Below are positions 43,090-50,105 of a stretch of DNA of 64,000 bases, piece by piece. The DNA comes from Alistipes finegoldii DSM 17242 (GTDB lineage Bacteria; Bacteroidota; Bacteroidia; Bacteroidales; Rikenellaceae). The notes under the pieces are model-generated. The model was given only the letters and a program-made list of their open reading frames with translations. It made no database searches and was not told the origin of the DNA. Location: assembly GCF_000265365.1 (NCBI RefSeq), contig NC_018011.1:248001-312000 (forward strand), written 5' to 3'. A program made the position numbers and the translations under genes. Position 1 is the first letter of the stretch, and each line of letters begins with the position of its first letter.

Positions 43090-43659
43090 TCACCGCACCC
43101 GGCGGCGAATGCGGCTCAGCGTTTCGGGACGCACGCCGAGAAACGAGGCCAGCTCCCGGAGCGGGACCAGTTCGAGCAGGCCGGGACAGCGCGCCAGCAG
43201 CGATTCGTAACGCTCCTGCGGAGTCGAGACGTACGATTGCAGCAGCCGTTCGTAAATCTCGGCCAGCATATGCTCGGCGACGGTGCGGCCCAACCGCTCG
43301 TGTGCAGCGTCGGTCCGGTAGAATTTTTCGAGCCGTTCGCCCATCAGCGTCAGCACTCGGCTGTCGCACATCGCTTCGATACTCACCCACGCGGGGGCGT
43401 CGTTGCGCATCGAGATATAGTCGCCGACGAACTCCCCGGCGAAAGCGTACCCGACGACATGTCGCTCGCCCGCTTCCGTGGCGTGCACATAGCGGAAAGC
43501 GCCCTCCTCGACCAATCCGCTACGGCGGTTGCGGACCTGCTGGAACGAAAAACAGCCGTCCTTGGGGACGAAGAGGCTTTCACCCTCCCTGCGGAACAGC
43601 TCGGCAAGCGGCGCGAATTCGGCGGCCGATATGTAACGGTTGAAATCCATCGTCGGCAA
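43090..43659 (-). CDS. Crp/Fnr-family regulator
   Basis: The 189-aa protein has an effector barrel (LFVPKDGCFSFQQVRNRRSGLVEEGAFRYVHA) and a winged HTH ending LASFLGVRPETLSRIRRRVR. The recognition helix ETLSR keeps the E-x-x-S-R triad that FNR uses to read TTGAT, and a perfect TTGAT-N4-ATCAA box lies directly behind the gene in front of the SDR operon. No Cys cluster is present, so it is not an oxygen-sensing Fe-S FNR. Its -7 box TATCTTTG is only a few bases upstream of the ATG. Confidence 0.9.
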   Translation of the reverse strand: MPTMDFNRYISAAEFAPLAELFRREGESLFVPKDGCFSFQQVRNRRSGLVEEGAFRYVHATEAGERHVVGYAFAGEFVGDYISMRNDAPAWVSIEAMCDSRVLTLMGERLEKFYRTDAAHERLGRTVAEHMLAEIYERLLQSYVSTPQERYESLLARCPGLLELVPLRELASFLGVRPETLSRIRRRVR

Positions 43660-43756
43660 AGATAAGTTTTTTTGCGGATTTTGCCGATCCGGACGAATTC
43701 GCTACCTTTGCCGCCGCGAACGGTGAAATCACCGGCTCGTCAAAACGCAACGCAAG

Positions 43757-43935
43757 ATGAAAAAGCAAAAGATCACCCAGCAGGATTACCTCAAGGCCCA
43801 CCGCAAGGCGAGCCGCGAAGAGGAAATCGCACGGCACGGCCGTCCGGCAAGGTTCCGGGCCGTGCACAAGTCGAAAAAAGCATACGATCGCAAACGCGAA
43901 AAGGCAGGTCTGAGAAACCTGCCTTTTTCATTTCA
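43757..43935 (+). CDS. Small basic conserved-looking protein; native 3' end unclear
   Basis: The frame from 43757 reads MKKQKITQQDYLKAHRKASR and continues through HGRPARFRAVHKSKKAYDRKREKAGLRNLP, a Lys/Arg-rich soluble protein. The frame then stays open through a terminator hairpin (43901-43929) into AT-rich DNA antisense to the nuclease gene, up to 44356. Codon use and GC change at about 43935, so I believe the real gene ends near there and lost its own stop, or that its last residues are encoded in the hairpin. Function unknown. Confidence 0.6.
43901..43929 (+). terminator. Terminator inside or behind the small basic protein gene
   Basis: AAGGCAGGT and ACCTGCCTT form a 9-bp stem with a 7-base loop and a T tail. 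It is at the edge between GC-rich and AT-rich DNA. Confidence 0.8.
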
Positions 43936-45678
43936 TATTAAAATATATTCCCACTCCAGTCCCCCGGCATGCTTACGCTTTGGAAGATTGGTGCAACATA
44001 TGCAAACAGACGATGGACTCACATTGTACTTTTCAGCGGCTTCTCTTAATGTATTGAATATCTCTCCGGTCGTAATGCACCTTATCTTCCGATTCCTTTG
44101 TCGTATTGCCTGCTTCGATTTGCAAACTTTACAACCGCCGCCCTTCAATAAACTCCCCGGCCATGCGTGCCAAATCCTATTACATTCGGCACATTGCACC
44201 AATATAGGTTTATTTCTACCAACAAACGTTCCAATGATTTTAATTGCAGGTGACAAATTTGCGATCTCCGCAACAAATTCATCCGGAGTTCTCCGGCCCC
44301 TACCCGAACATTTCGGACATCCCGTTCTTTGTCTTGGAGATGTTGCAGTAAGATGATAAGGTTGAGTAGACCATACATATCCGCATACTTTACATTTTAC
44401 AACAACCTTTTCCTTCGTGTTGATATATTCTGTCAGTGGAATCAGATCGGGCTGCAATACGCGTAATCTTGCCACAAACTGGTCATGTGTAAGTTGTAAA
44501 ACGCCGGCACACTTAGGGCATCCGACACCCAAACGCAAAGAAGCCGGTATTGCGTTCCATGTATGGTTACAGGTTTTACATTGAACTTTAATCCTGTCAT
44601 TAGCTTTCGTATATTCGCCGACGACCCTGATTTTATAATTGATTCCGAAGAGTTCTTCTTTGAATTCTTCCGTAGTCATTCGTCTTGAATCCATTTTGGC
44701 TCTCTTTCTAATTTTTACCCATTCATCTGTATCAAGAATTGAATCCAAGCCAAATTCCGAAAAGAGTCTTTTTGTCATATCGATCAGTTTATTTCTATTG
44801 CTGACATGAGCAAGGTCACAATCAGTCACAAAGCAATTATCAAAAGGAAGAGTCTCATTATCATAATGATCATATATGGTTACAAGCTTGATTCCTTTTT
44901 CATTACATATCCGATGTTTCTTCCTATCCCTTGCCACCAGATTTTTATGCCAATACCACGAACCGGGTTCTATAGCCGCTTTCAATTCAGGTATGTATAT
45001 GTCTAACTCAGCCCCTATTGCGGTTTTATCTCTAGACAGGACCTTGGATTCCCCAAGAACACGAACAAAAGAATGATATATGAACTGCTCTAAAAAAGAG
45101 GTACATGCTCTGTGACAATTCGGACAGCCCCGGCTATGCAGAACATCATGAGGTGTTATTTCATATTCATATCCACAAGCCTTACAGCGTAGTGGCATAC
45201 GTGTACGATTGTTACGATACTCCACGCCTTTCCTGACGACAAGATTCGGATCGATTTCATGAAGACGCTCTAAAAACAGTTCCATTGTCAGACGCTGGGA
45301 TGCTCCTCGACGAGAGAGTGCACACGCCGGACATCCCCTGCCACTAAGGATATGCGCAGGAGTGACATTCCACTCATGTCCGCATTTCAAACATCTGAAT
45401 TTGGCTTTTTCGAGCGCTTTTACATACCTACCGATCAGCACGACGTCGTCTCTTTGAGATTGCAATTCCTCAACAAACTCGGCATGGGTTTTCTGCTTGA
45501 CTCTCGCACACTTGGGGCATCCATGCCCTTTTAACAGACTATATGGAATCGGAGTCCACTCCCAACCACAGATGTCACATTTTACAGCGATTTTAGAGTT
45601 GTTTCTTTCATATGTTCCCAGCACAGTAATTTTAGAATTTTGTGCGTTCAATTTGTCTATGAAATCTGTTGTTTTCAT
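43933..45678 (-). CDS. Multi-zinc-ribbon, Vsr-like nuclease with NUMOD1-type end
   Basis: The 581-aa protein contains six zinc-ribbon units of the DUF4379 style (C-x2-C-G-x-x-W ... GCP-x-C): about residues 34-57, 96-119, 165-188, 367-390, 429-457 and 496-519. Between units three and four, residues about 195-300 look like a Vsr-type PD-(D/E)XK nuclease: GAELDIYIPELKAAIEPGSWYWHK (D226, E237), then KGIKLVTIYDHYD. The end, residues about 532-580, resembles NUMOD1 (TTGEIFNTLREAAEKYNVSPSSV), a DNA-binding module of homing endonucleases. ATG 45678 follows an AT-rich leader. It sits 3' of tRNA-Phe in low-GC DNA and may be a selfish or defence nuclease. Confidence 0.75.
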   Translation of the reverse strand: MKTTDFIDKLNAQNSKITVLGTYERNNSKIAVKCDICGWEWTPIPYSLLKGHGCPKCARVKQKTHAEFVEELQSQRDDVVLIGRYVKALEKAKFRCLKCGHEWNVTPAHILSGRGCPACALSRRGASQRLTMELFLERLHEIDPNLVVRKGVEYRNNRTRMPLRCKACGYEYEITPHDVLHSRGCPNCHRACTSFLEQFIYHSFVRVLGESKVLSRDKTAIGAELDIYIPELKAAIEPGSWYWHKNLVARDRKKHRICNEKGIKLVTIYDHYDNETLPFDNCFVTDCDLAHVSNRNKLIDMTKRLFSEFGLDSILDTDEWVKIRKRAKMDSRRMTTEEFKEELFGINYKIRVVGEYTKANDRIKVQCKTCNHTWNAIPASLRLGVGCPKCAGVLQLTHDQFVARLRVLQPDLIPLTEYINTKEKVVVKCKVCGYVWSTQPYHLTATSPRQRTGCPKCSGRGRRTPDEFVAEIANLSPAIKIIGTFVGRNKPILVQCAECNRIWHAWPGSLLKGGGCKVCKSKQAIRQRNRKIRCITTGEIFNTLREAAEKYNVSPSSVCICCTNLPKRKHAGGLEWEYILI

Positions 45679-45816
45679 TTCTTGGCAAAACGAATTTAAT
45701 AAAAAAAATCGTTCACTTTCGAGAGTTTGTTTATTACTTCGACCACCAAGCAGCCAAGACAAAAAGGTGGGAAAATTTGAAGATGCAAACAATTTGCAGA
45801 CAAAATCAGACACTGA

Positions 45817-45851
45817 AAAGCGCAAATAGCCATTAAGGCTATTTGCGCTTT
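45817..45851 (-). terminator. Terminator of tRNA-Phe
   Basis: AAAGCGCAAATAGCC and GGCTATTTGCGCTTT form a perfect 15-bp stem with a 5-base loop just downstream of the tRNA. Confidence 0.85.
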
Positions 45852-45858
45852 AATAATG

Positions 45859-45931
45859 TGGTACCACCAGGAATCGAACCGGGGACACAAGGATTTTCAG
45901 TCCTTTGCTCTACCAACTGAGCTATGGCACC
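45859..45931 (-). tRNA. tRNA-Phe (GAA)
   Basis: On the minus strand the 73 bases fold as a complete tRNA: acceptor GGTGCCA / TGGTACC, D arm GCTCAGTTGGTAGAGC, anticodon arm GGACTGAAAATCC with anticodon GAA (45896-45898), and T arm CCCCGGTTCGATTCCTGG. CCA is not encoded, as usual in this phylum. Its 5' half lies in the 43-bp repeat that bounds the integrated element, so this intact gene is a hybrid of chromosomal 3' half and element-borne 5' half. Confidence 0.97.
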
Positions 45932-45935
45932 ATCC
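45893..45935. repeat. Left attachment repeat (43 bp) of the tRNA-Phe element
   Basis: Identical to 63230-63272. It begins just 3' of the anticodon loop and covers the whole 5' half of tRNA-Phe plus four bases upstream. Confidence 0.9.
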
Positions 45936-45987
45936 TGTTGAGTTATAAAACTCGTTTACAAATGATTACGAAACTCGATCTTTTTCT

Positions 45988-46013
45988 CTGACACCCGACC
46001 TTTTCAGTTCGGT
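45988..46013. repeat. Copy of an integrase-gene segment at the left end
   Basis: 25 of 26 bases equal 61988-62013 inside the integrase gene (codons for LKRSGVS). On the minus strand the left copy reads TELKRSGV before diverging. It may be a remnant of an earlier integrase gene. Confidence 0.6.
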
Positions 46014-46033
46014 TTACAACGTGGTTTACACAG
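46011..46033. promoter_or_regulatory. Two GGTTTACA motifs at the left end (possible integrase arm sites)
   Basis: GGTTTACA at 46011 and GGTTTACACA at 46023 match motifs at the right end (63088-63123). Paired short repeats near both ends fit arm-type binding sites of lambda-like or IntDOT-like integrases. Confidence 0.45.
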
Positions 46034-46078
46034 TCGTTTTTGCAAAGAACGATACCCATTTCGGTTTCATTGCGAGTG

Positions 46079-46110
46079 CAAAGGTAAGCAAATTTCTCAA
46101 ACTTGCAAAA
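46079..46110 (-). promoter_or_regulatory. Element-borne promoter facing tRNA-Phe
   Basis: On the minus strand TTTTG (46106-46110) and TACCTTTG (46079-46086) are 19 bases apart. The native promoter stayed with the truncated copy at the right junction, so this one should drive the intact tRNA, about 140 bases downstream. Confidence 0.6.
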
Positions 46111-46202
46111 GTTTTCTCGAAAATTTACAACTTTTCTGCCCTCAAACAATCATACAACCGCGATTAGAACCGCTTTCTATCCAACATCAACCTTTTCGCA
46201 AG

Positions 46203-46583
46203 TCATTTCAAAACCATCCAGAACCGTTCGGGCAAGTAGATATTCTTCACCTCTCCTGCCTGTTCAAACAGCGGGGCAATCTCGGATGGACTAAACCCTG
46301 CTATCCCGCAACCGATTTCCGTCACCAAAAATTTCAGTTGTGGATGTTGCTTTGCAAACTCGATAAACTCGTCCACATAGGGCTGGATTGTTTCCACTCC
46401 GCCCTGCATGGTCGGTATGGCATAACTCTGCCCCTGCAATCCGACACCCTGTCCCCAGACAGCCCCGAATCTCTGATATGCCAACCGTGCAGCACCCCCG
46501 CCGTGCATACCTGCGAGGTTGCTACCGAACACGAAGATTTCGTCGGGTTGGAGTTTAGTGATGTAATTGGGTGATTTTTGCAT
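46203..46583 (-). CDS. Small protein with a possible macrodomain-like glycine loop
   Basis: The 126-aa product has IFVFGSNLAGMHGGGAARLAYQRFGAVWGQGVGLQGQSYAIPT and later LVTEIGCGIAGFSPSEIAPLF. The GGGAA-turn and fGa...G.g.G...YaIPT pattern recalls macro-like ADP-ribose-binding proteins carried on phages and mobile elements of Bacteroidota. No catalytic claim can be made. It is the leftmost gene of the element; repeat 1 lies 114 bases upstream. Confidence 0.7.
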   Translation of the reverse strand: MQKSPNYITKLQPDEIFVFGSNLAGMHGGGAARLAYQRFGAVWGQGVGLQGQSYAIPTMQGGVETIQPYVDEFIEFAKQHPQLKFLVTEIGCGIAGFSPSEIAPLFEQAGEVKNIYLPERFWMVLK

Positions 46584-46696
46584 GGCTGTTTATTTACTCA
46601 AATGTCGAAATTATTTGGTAAGATTGCAAATTCCACTAAAGAAAAAAATCCCCGACCGTATGGCCGAGGATTAGCATTGTGGTTCTTCATATTTTG

Positions 46697-46748
46697 GTGA
46701 CGTAATTTCAAAAAATTCATTTTATATAGCCCTTGAAAAATATGTCAC
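46697..46748 (-). repeat. 52-bp palindrome, copy 1
   Basis: Starts GTGACGTAATTT and ends AAAATATGTCAC, core TTTATATAGCCCTTGAA. The TGA stop of the gene at 46745 lies inside its right end. Confidence 0.9.
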
Positions 46749-47911
46749 TTGATTAACAAAGCATCATATCGTGTTTGATAATCATAGCTAAACAGTTCTT
46801 CATCAGAGCAATCCTTTTTTAATATACAATCCAACTCAAAACTGCTACATATTCCATATCCCCAATATCTGCTCTTTATTTGAATCAATTTTCGTCGCTT
46901 GAGATTATTCGTACAATTATCATAAACTTTTTTGAGCGGCATCGGTAATTGTGCTGATACTTTTCTACGTTCAGCCATCCATTTATCCCAAAAGCGCATA
47001 TCATTTTTTAAGGCACATTGCTTTTCTTCCACGCTATATTCCTCATAACCTGAATTAATCACATCAAAGAAATCCGAATATGCTCTATGTACCATTTTAT
47101 CTGGAATCACCCTATGTCGTTCTGTCGGCTGATAATTGGAATCACCCAAAGTAAAATAATAATCCAATAATGAAATCAATCTCTGCTCGTAGCTTTCAAT
47201 GAAGAACTCGCCATACGCCAGTGGTGCTCCTGACCCACCATGTTTCCCGACAACTAATTTATCGCATATATCATGTAAGGCTTCTTCATATTCTTTCCAT
47301 GCACAATGTTCTGCAATTAAAATATCCTTAAACTCATTGTTACAATCCAACAGTCGATTGTTGTATATTTCTACCTTACATTCATGTAATTTGGTCGCCA
47401 ACCATGCCTGTATATTAGCATCCCATTGTGAGCCGAGCGAGTATGATAATAATGAATCAATTTGTTCCGAAAATCTTTGGAAATTTTCTGTTTCCGTTGT
47501 AGAAGAATTAAGAGGGTAATATTCATTAATACGCCAAAGAATCATATCTAAATCATCTTGATAAGGCGTTGTTTTATTCGTAAACCATAAAGTAGCAAAA
47601 TCATTTACCGCCGTGATATGGGGTATATCTCGGAAATATCCGATTCTATCATAGAAACCGTAACGTTCAGTACGATGCAAACTATCGAATCGTCGTTGAT
47701 ATTCAGCTATCTTGTCTTTTGATGGCTTGCCAAATAAATAAGGGATAGAATCGGCATCTCTCCACTTAAACTTAAAATGGATGGTATCATAATATGTCTT
47801 GATTGTAAGTTCCGTTGAATCTTCTCCAACCTGCTCAATCTGCCTTACCTGTCTATTGCCACATCCAAGCATTATTAAGCCAACAACAAGTATCAGTATG
47901 TAGTTCTTCAT
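46745..47911 (-). CDS. Exported lipoprotein, unknown function (cassette gene)
   Basis: ATG 47911 gives MKNYILILVVGLIMLGCGN, a lipoprotein signal with lipobox ...LGC. The 388-aa chain is polar and helical with many Tyr/Trp and no recognised domain. It lies between palindromes 1 and 2: its ATG is five bases after copy 2 and its stop is inside copy 1. The first codons match those of the genes at 47965, 48627 and 50106. Confidence 0.75.
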   Translation of the reverse strand: MKNYILILVVGLIMLGCGNRQVRQIEQVGEDSTELTIKTYYDTIHFKFKWRDADSIPYLFGKPSKDKIAEYQRRFDSLHRTERYGFYDRIGYFRDIPHITAVNDFATLWFTNKTTPYQDDLDMILWRINEYYPLNSSTTETENFQRFSEQIDSLLSYSLGSQWDANIQAWLATKLHECKVEIYNNRLLDCNNEFKDILIAEHCAWKEYEEALHDICDKLVVGKHGGSGAPLAYGEFFIESYEQRLISLLDYYFTLGDSNYQPTERHRVIPDKMVHRAYSDFFDVINSGYEEYSVEEKQCALKNDMRFWDKWMAERRKVSAQLPMPLKKVYDNCTNNLKRRKLIQIKSRYWGYGICSSFELDCILKKDCSDEELFSYDYQTRYDALLIK

Positions 47912-47916
47912 CATCT

Positions 47917-47968
47917 GTGACACAATTATAAGATGTTCAGTTTATATAGCCCTTGAAAAATATGTCAC
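47917..47968 (-). repeat. 52-bp palindrome, copy 2
   Basis: Starts GTGACACAATTA, ends AAAATATGTCAC, core TTTATATAGCCCTTGAA. The stop codon of the gene at 47965 lies inside it. Confidence 0.9.
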
Positions 47969-48564
47969 TTAATCTTTACCGACTTTTCAATCTCTTTATA
48001 CCAACTTATTTCATCATCCCATTCAATAGTTCTAATAATTACATAACCTTTTCTATCGGGGTCTATCCTTACTAAATCGGGGTCGTTCCCATTCTCTTCA
48101 CCATAAAAGCTATCGTGTGTATATAGATTTACTATTTCTTTCCATTTGCCTCCACGAAGTGAGTATACGCAATACATTCCAAAGCGTGAAACAGCTCTTG
48201 TGAAAAAGCCTATTTCATCCGTACCATCGCGATTCAAATCATCCTCGTTGGTTAAGCGCTCAATCTGAAATTCAGTTTCTATGGCAGGAATTGTTGGATT
48301 GCTGAATGTTATATTATTGAGCTTCCCATCATCTACTTCATCAAGGCTGTAATATTCAGCAGGGTTTGATTCGCTGTAAGCATATTCGATCTTTCCATCA
48401 CCGTTAAAATCCCCTTGTATAGTATCTCGTTCATAACTATCTCCTATAATCGAATCGGTTTGTTCAGTTTGCCTTATTCTATTTTCTACAACTATATTCG
48501 CTGGATTCCTATTCCCACACCCTACAATCAGCAGGGCGAATATGGGGAGTAAGTAGTTTTTCAT
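47965..48564 (-). CDS. Exported lipoprotein with an FG-GAP-like calcium loop (cassette gene)
   Basis: Signal MKNYLLPIFALLIVGCGN with Cys after LIVG. GDFNGDGKIEYAYSE (about residues 50-65) is an EF-hand-like loop as found in FG-GAP/VCBS beta-propeller blades, and NEDDLNRDGTDEIGFF is a second one. A single protein of 199 aa holds too few blades for a full propeller. Function unknown. It lies between palindromes 2 and 3, with the ATG five bases behind copy 3. Confidence 0.75.
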   Translation of the reverse strand: MKNYLLPIFALLIVGCGNRNPANIVVENRIRQTEQTDSIIGDSYERDTIQGDFNGDGKIEYAYSESNPAEYYSLDEVDDGKLNNITFSNPTIPAIETEFQIERLTNEDDLNRDGTDEIGFFTRAVSRFGMYCVYSLRGGKWKEIVNLYTHDSFYGEENGNDPDLVRIDPDRKGYVIIRTIEWDDEISWYKEIEKSVKIK

Positions 48565-48569
48565 CTTAT

Positions 48570-48621
48570 GTGACGCAATTTTGAAAAGTTCTGTTTATAT
48601 ACCCCTTGAAAAATATGTCAC
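48570..48621 (-). repeat. 52-bp palindrome, copy 3
   Basis: Starts GTGACGCAATTT, ends AAAATATGTCAC, core TTTATATACCCCTTGAA. Confidence 0.9.
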
Positions 48622-48626
48622 CAATG

Positions 48627-49076
48627 CTATAAATGCCTGTTAATCCTTTTTTGTAATTCCTTATCTTTATATCCGTTCTTCTTGGCTCGTTTCAGCCAGA
48701 ATTTCGCTTGCTTCCAATCTTGAATGTCGGCATAATAGTATGCTAAATCCCGCTGGGCCATCCATTCATCCTGTTCCGCCGCCCTTAACCACCAAATAAC
48801 AGCAGAATCAATATCTGCCTGCTCTCGTTTAATCAAATCTGGGCGTTCTGCATAGCACCCTCCCAATAAATTTTGAGCTTCTGAATTTCCTGCTTCCGCA
48901 GACTTAAACAGGCTTTCGATTGCGGTATCTTCATCTCCATCACCGAAAAGCATCCAATGAAAGAATTGGTAGTATTGTTCATCAGCCAATTTCTCGGCCT
49001 CTGTAAATGGTCTTTCGGGTTGGCTTTGGCAACAGACGAACAAAATGCCCATCAGTATAAGTAAGTAGTTTTTCAT
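48627..49076 (-). CDS. Sel1-repeat lipoprotein (cassette gene)
   Basis: ATG 49076 gives MKNYLLILMGILFVCCQSQ, a lipoprotein signal. The mature part has Sel1/TPR-like repeats: AIESLFKSAEAGNSEAQNLLGGCYAE, AVIWWLRAAEQDEWMAQRDLAYYYAD, AKFWLKRAKKNGYKD. Such repeats bind partner proteins. The start overlaps the stop of the membrane-protein gene upstream (ATGA, 49073-49076), so these two form one cassette between palindromes 3 and 4. Confidence 0.8.
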   Translation of the reverse strand: MKNYLLILMGILFVCCQSQPERPFTEAEKLADEQYYQFFHWMLFGDGDEDTAIESLFKSAEAGNSEAQNLLGGCYAERPDLIKREQADIDSAVIWWLRAAEQDEWMAQRDLAYYYADIQDWKQAKFWLKRAKKNGYKDKELQKRINRHL

Positions 49077-49948
49077 CGTTCGTTTTCTTCTTTGCAAAAC
49101 AATCCTTTGATTTTGCGCCATATGTTAGATTGCCAACAATTACCGTATTCTGTTTCTGCATAACCCAATGTGCGGACTTGATAGCTTTTCCCGTTGGAAT
49201 GTATTATTTGCAGATTTGAGTGGTACACTTTTGTACTTTCTATACGAATAGAATCACCATTATCAGCCACCCACCAAGAATTATCTTTCGGAAAATATTG
49301 GATAGTCCGCATTACAACTGAATCCGTCCATATCTTATCATCGGGATTTGTAACGCTTAATAAATGACAACTCCATTCTTCTCCGTTTTGTATTAAGTAA
49401 CAGTTTTCATTACCGTATATTCTGGCTTCCATTATTTCATCACCAAAAATATTAGGCATGGCAATCGTGAAATCAAACAATAGTACAACAATCAGTAAGC
49501 CTATTTTGCTACCTCTGTCTAATTTTGCATTTTTCTGTTTTACAAAGAATATTGGCAAAATTGAAGATATTAATACGCTAAACCATCCAAAATGAAAGAG
49601 TATTTCCAGATATATATGGCGCAAAAGTACATGTTCGGAGTAGAGATAAAATGCACCGACTTTCCATGCTCCAATCAATAGTCCAAGCCCTAATAGAAAT
49701 GCACTAAAATAGAGCCGTATATTGGGACGTGACAGTTTGCGGATATTCACCCAGATAAGAATAGCCGCAGCCATCATTAGTAAAGTATATCGTAATGTTG
49801 GATGCCCGTCTATCAGTCCTCCATCACTCCAATAATGAAAATCCAGATAATCAAGGCAATAATTATAGGCAATATAATAGATTGTCAAACTCCCTACGAT
49901 GTAGGCAGTTCTTACAAGTATGCTTTTAAGCGTGGGATTGAGGATCAT
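49073..49948 (-). CDS. Membrane protein with an extracytoplasmic C-terminal domain
   Basis: The 291-aa protein has five to six hydrophobic helices in residues 10-165 (VGSLTIYYIAYNYCL, YTLLMMAAAILIWVNI, FSAFLLGLGLLIGAW, FGWFSVLISSILPIFF, IGLLIVVLLFDFTIA) and a soluble C-terminal 120 residues rich in Tyr, Trp and Asn. No family recognised. Palindrome 4 is 39 bases upstream of the ATG; the Sel1 lipoprotein is coupled downstream. Confidence 0.7.
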   Translation of the reverse strand: MILNPTLKSILVRTAYIVGSLTIYYIAYNYCLDYLDFHYWSDGGLIDGHPTLRYTLLMMAAAILIWVNIRKLSRPNIRLYFSAFLLGLGLLIGAWKVGAFYLYSEHVLLRHIYLEILFHFGWFSVLISSILPIFFVKQKNAKLDRGSKIGLLIVVLLFDFTIAMPNIFGDEIMEARIYGNENCYLIQNGEEWSCHLLSVTNPDDKIWTDSVVMRTIQYFPKDNSWWVADNGDSIRIESTKVYHSNLQIIHSNGKSYQVRTLGYAETEYGNCWQSNIWRKIKGLFCKEENER

Positions 49949-49987
49949 GGATTAGTTATTGAGTGGGTTAATTCATTGATAGAACAA

Positions 49988-50039
49988 GTGACGCAATTTG
50001 TAAAATTCTCTTTTATATACTCTTTGAAAAATATGTCAC
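49988..50039 (-). repeat. 52-bp palindrome, copy 4
   Basis: Starts GTGACGCAATTT, ends AAAATATGTCAC, core TTTATATACTCTTTGAA. Confidence 0.9.
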
Positions 50040-50105
50040 CAACGAACCAATAGATTTTCTCCAACGAATCGCTCAATTAGAGAAAGTCTATTGATGTCCC
50101 TTATT

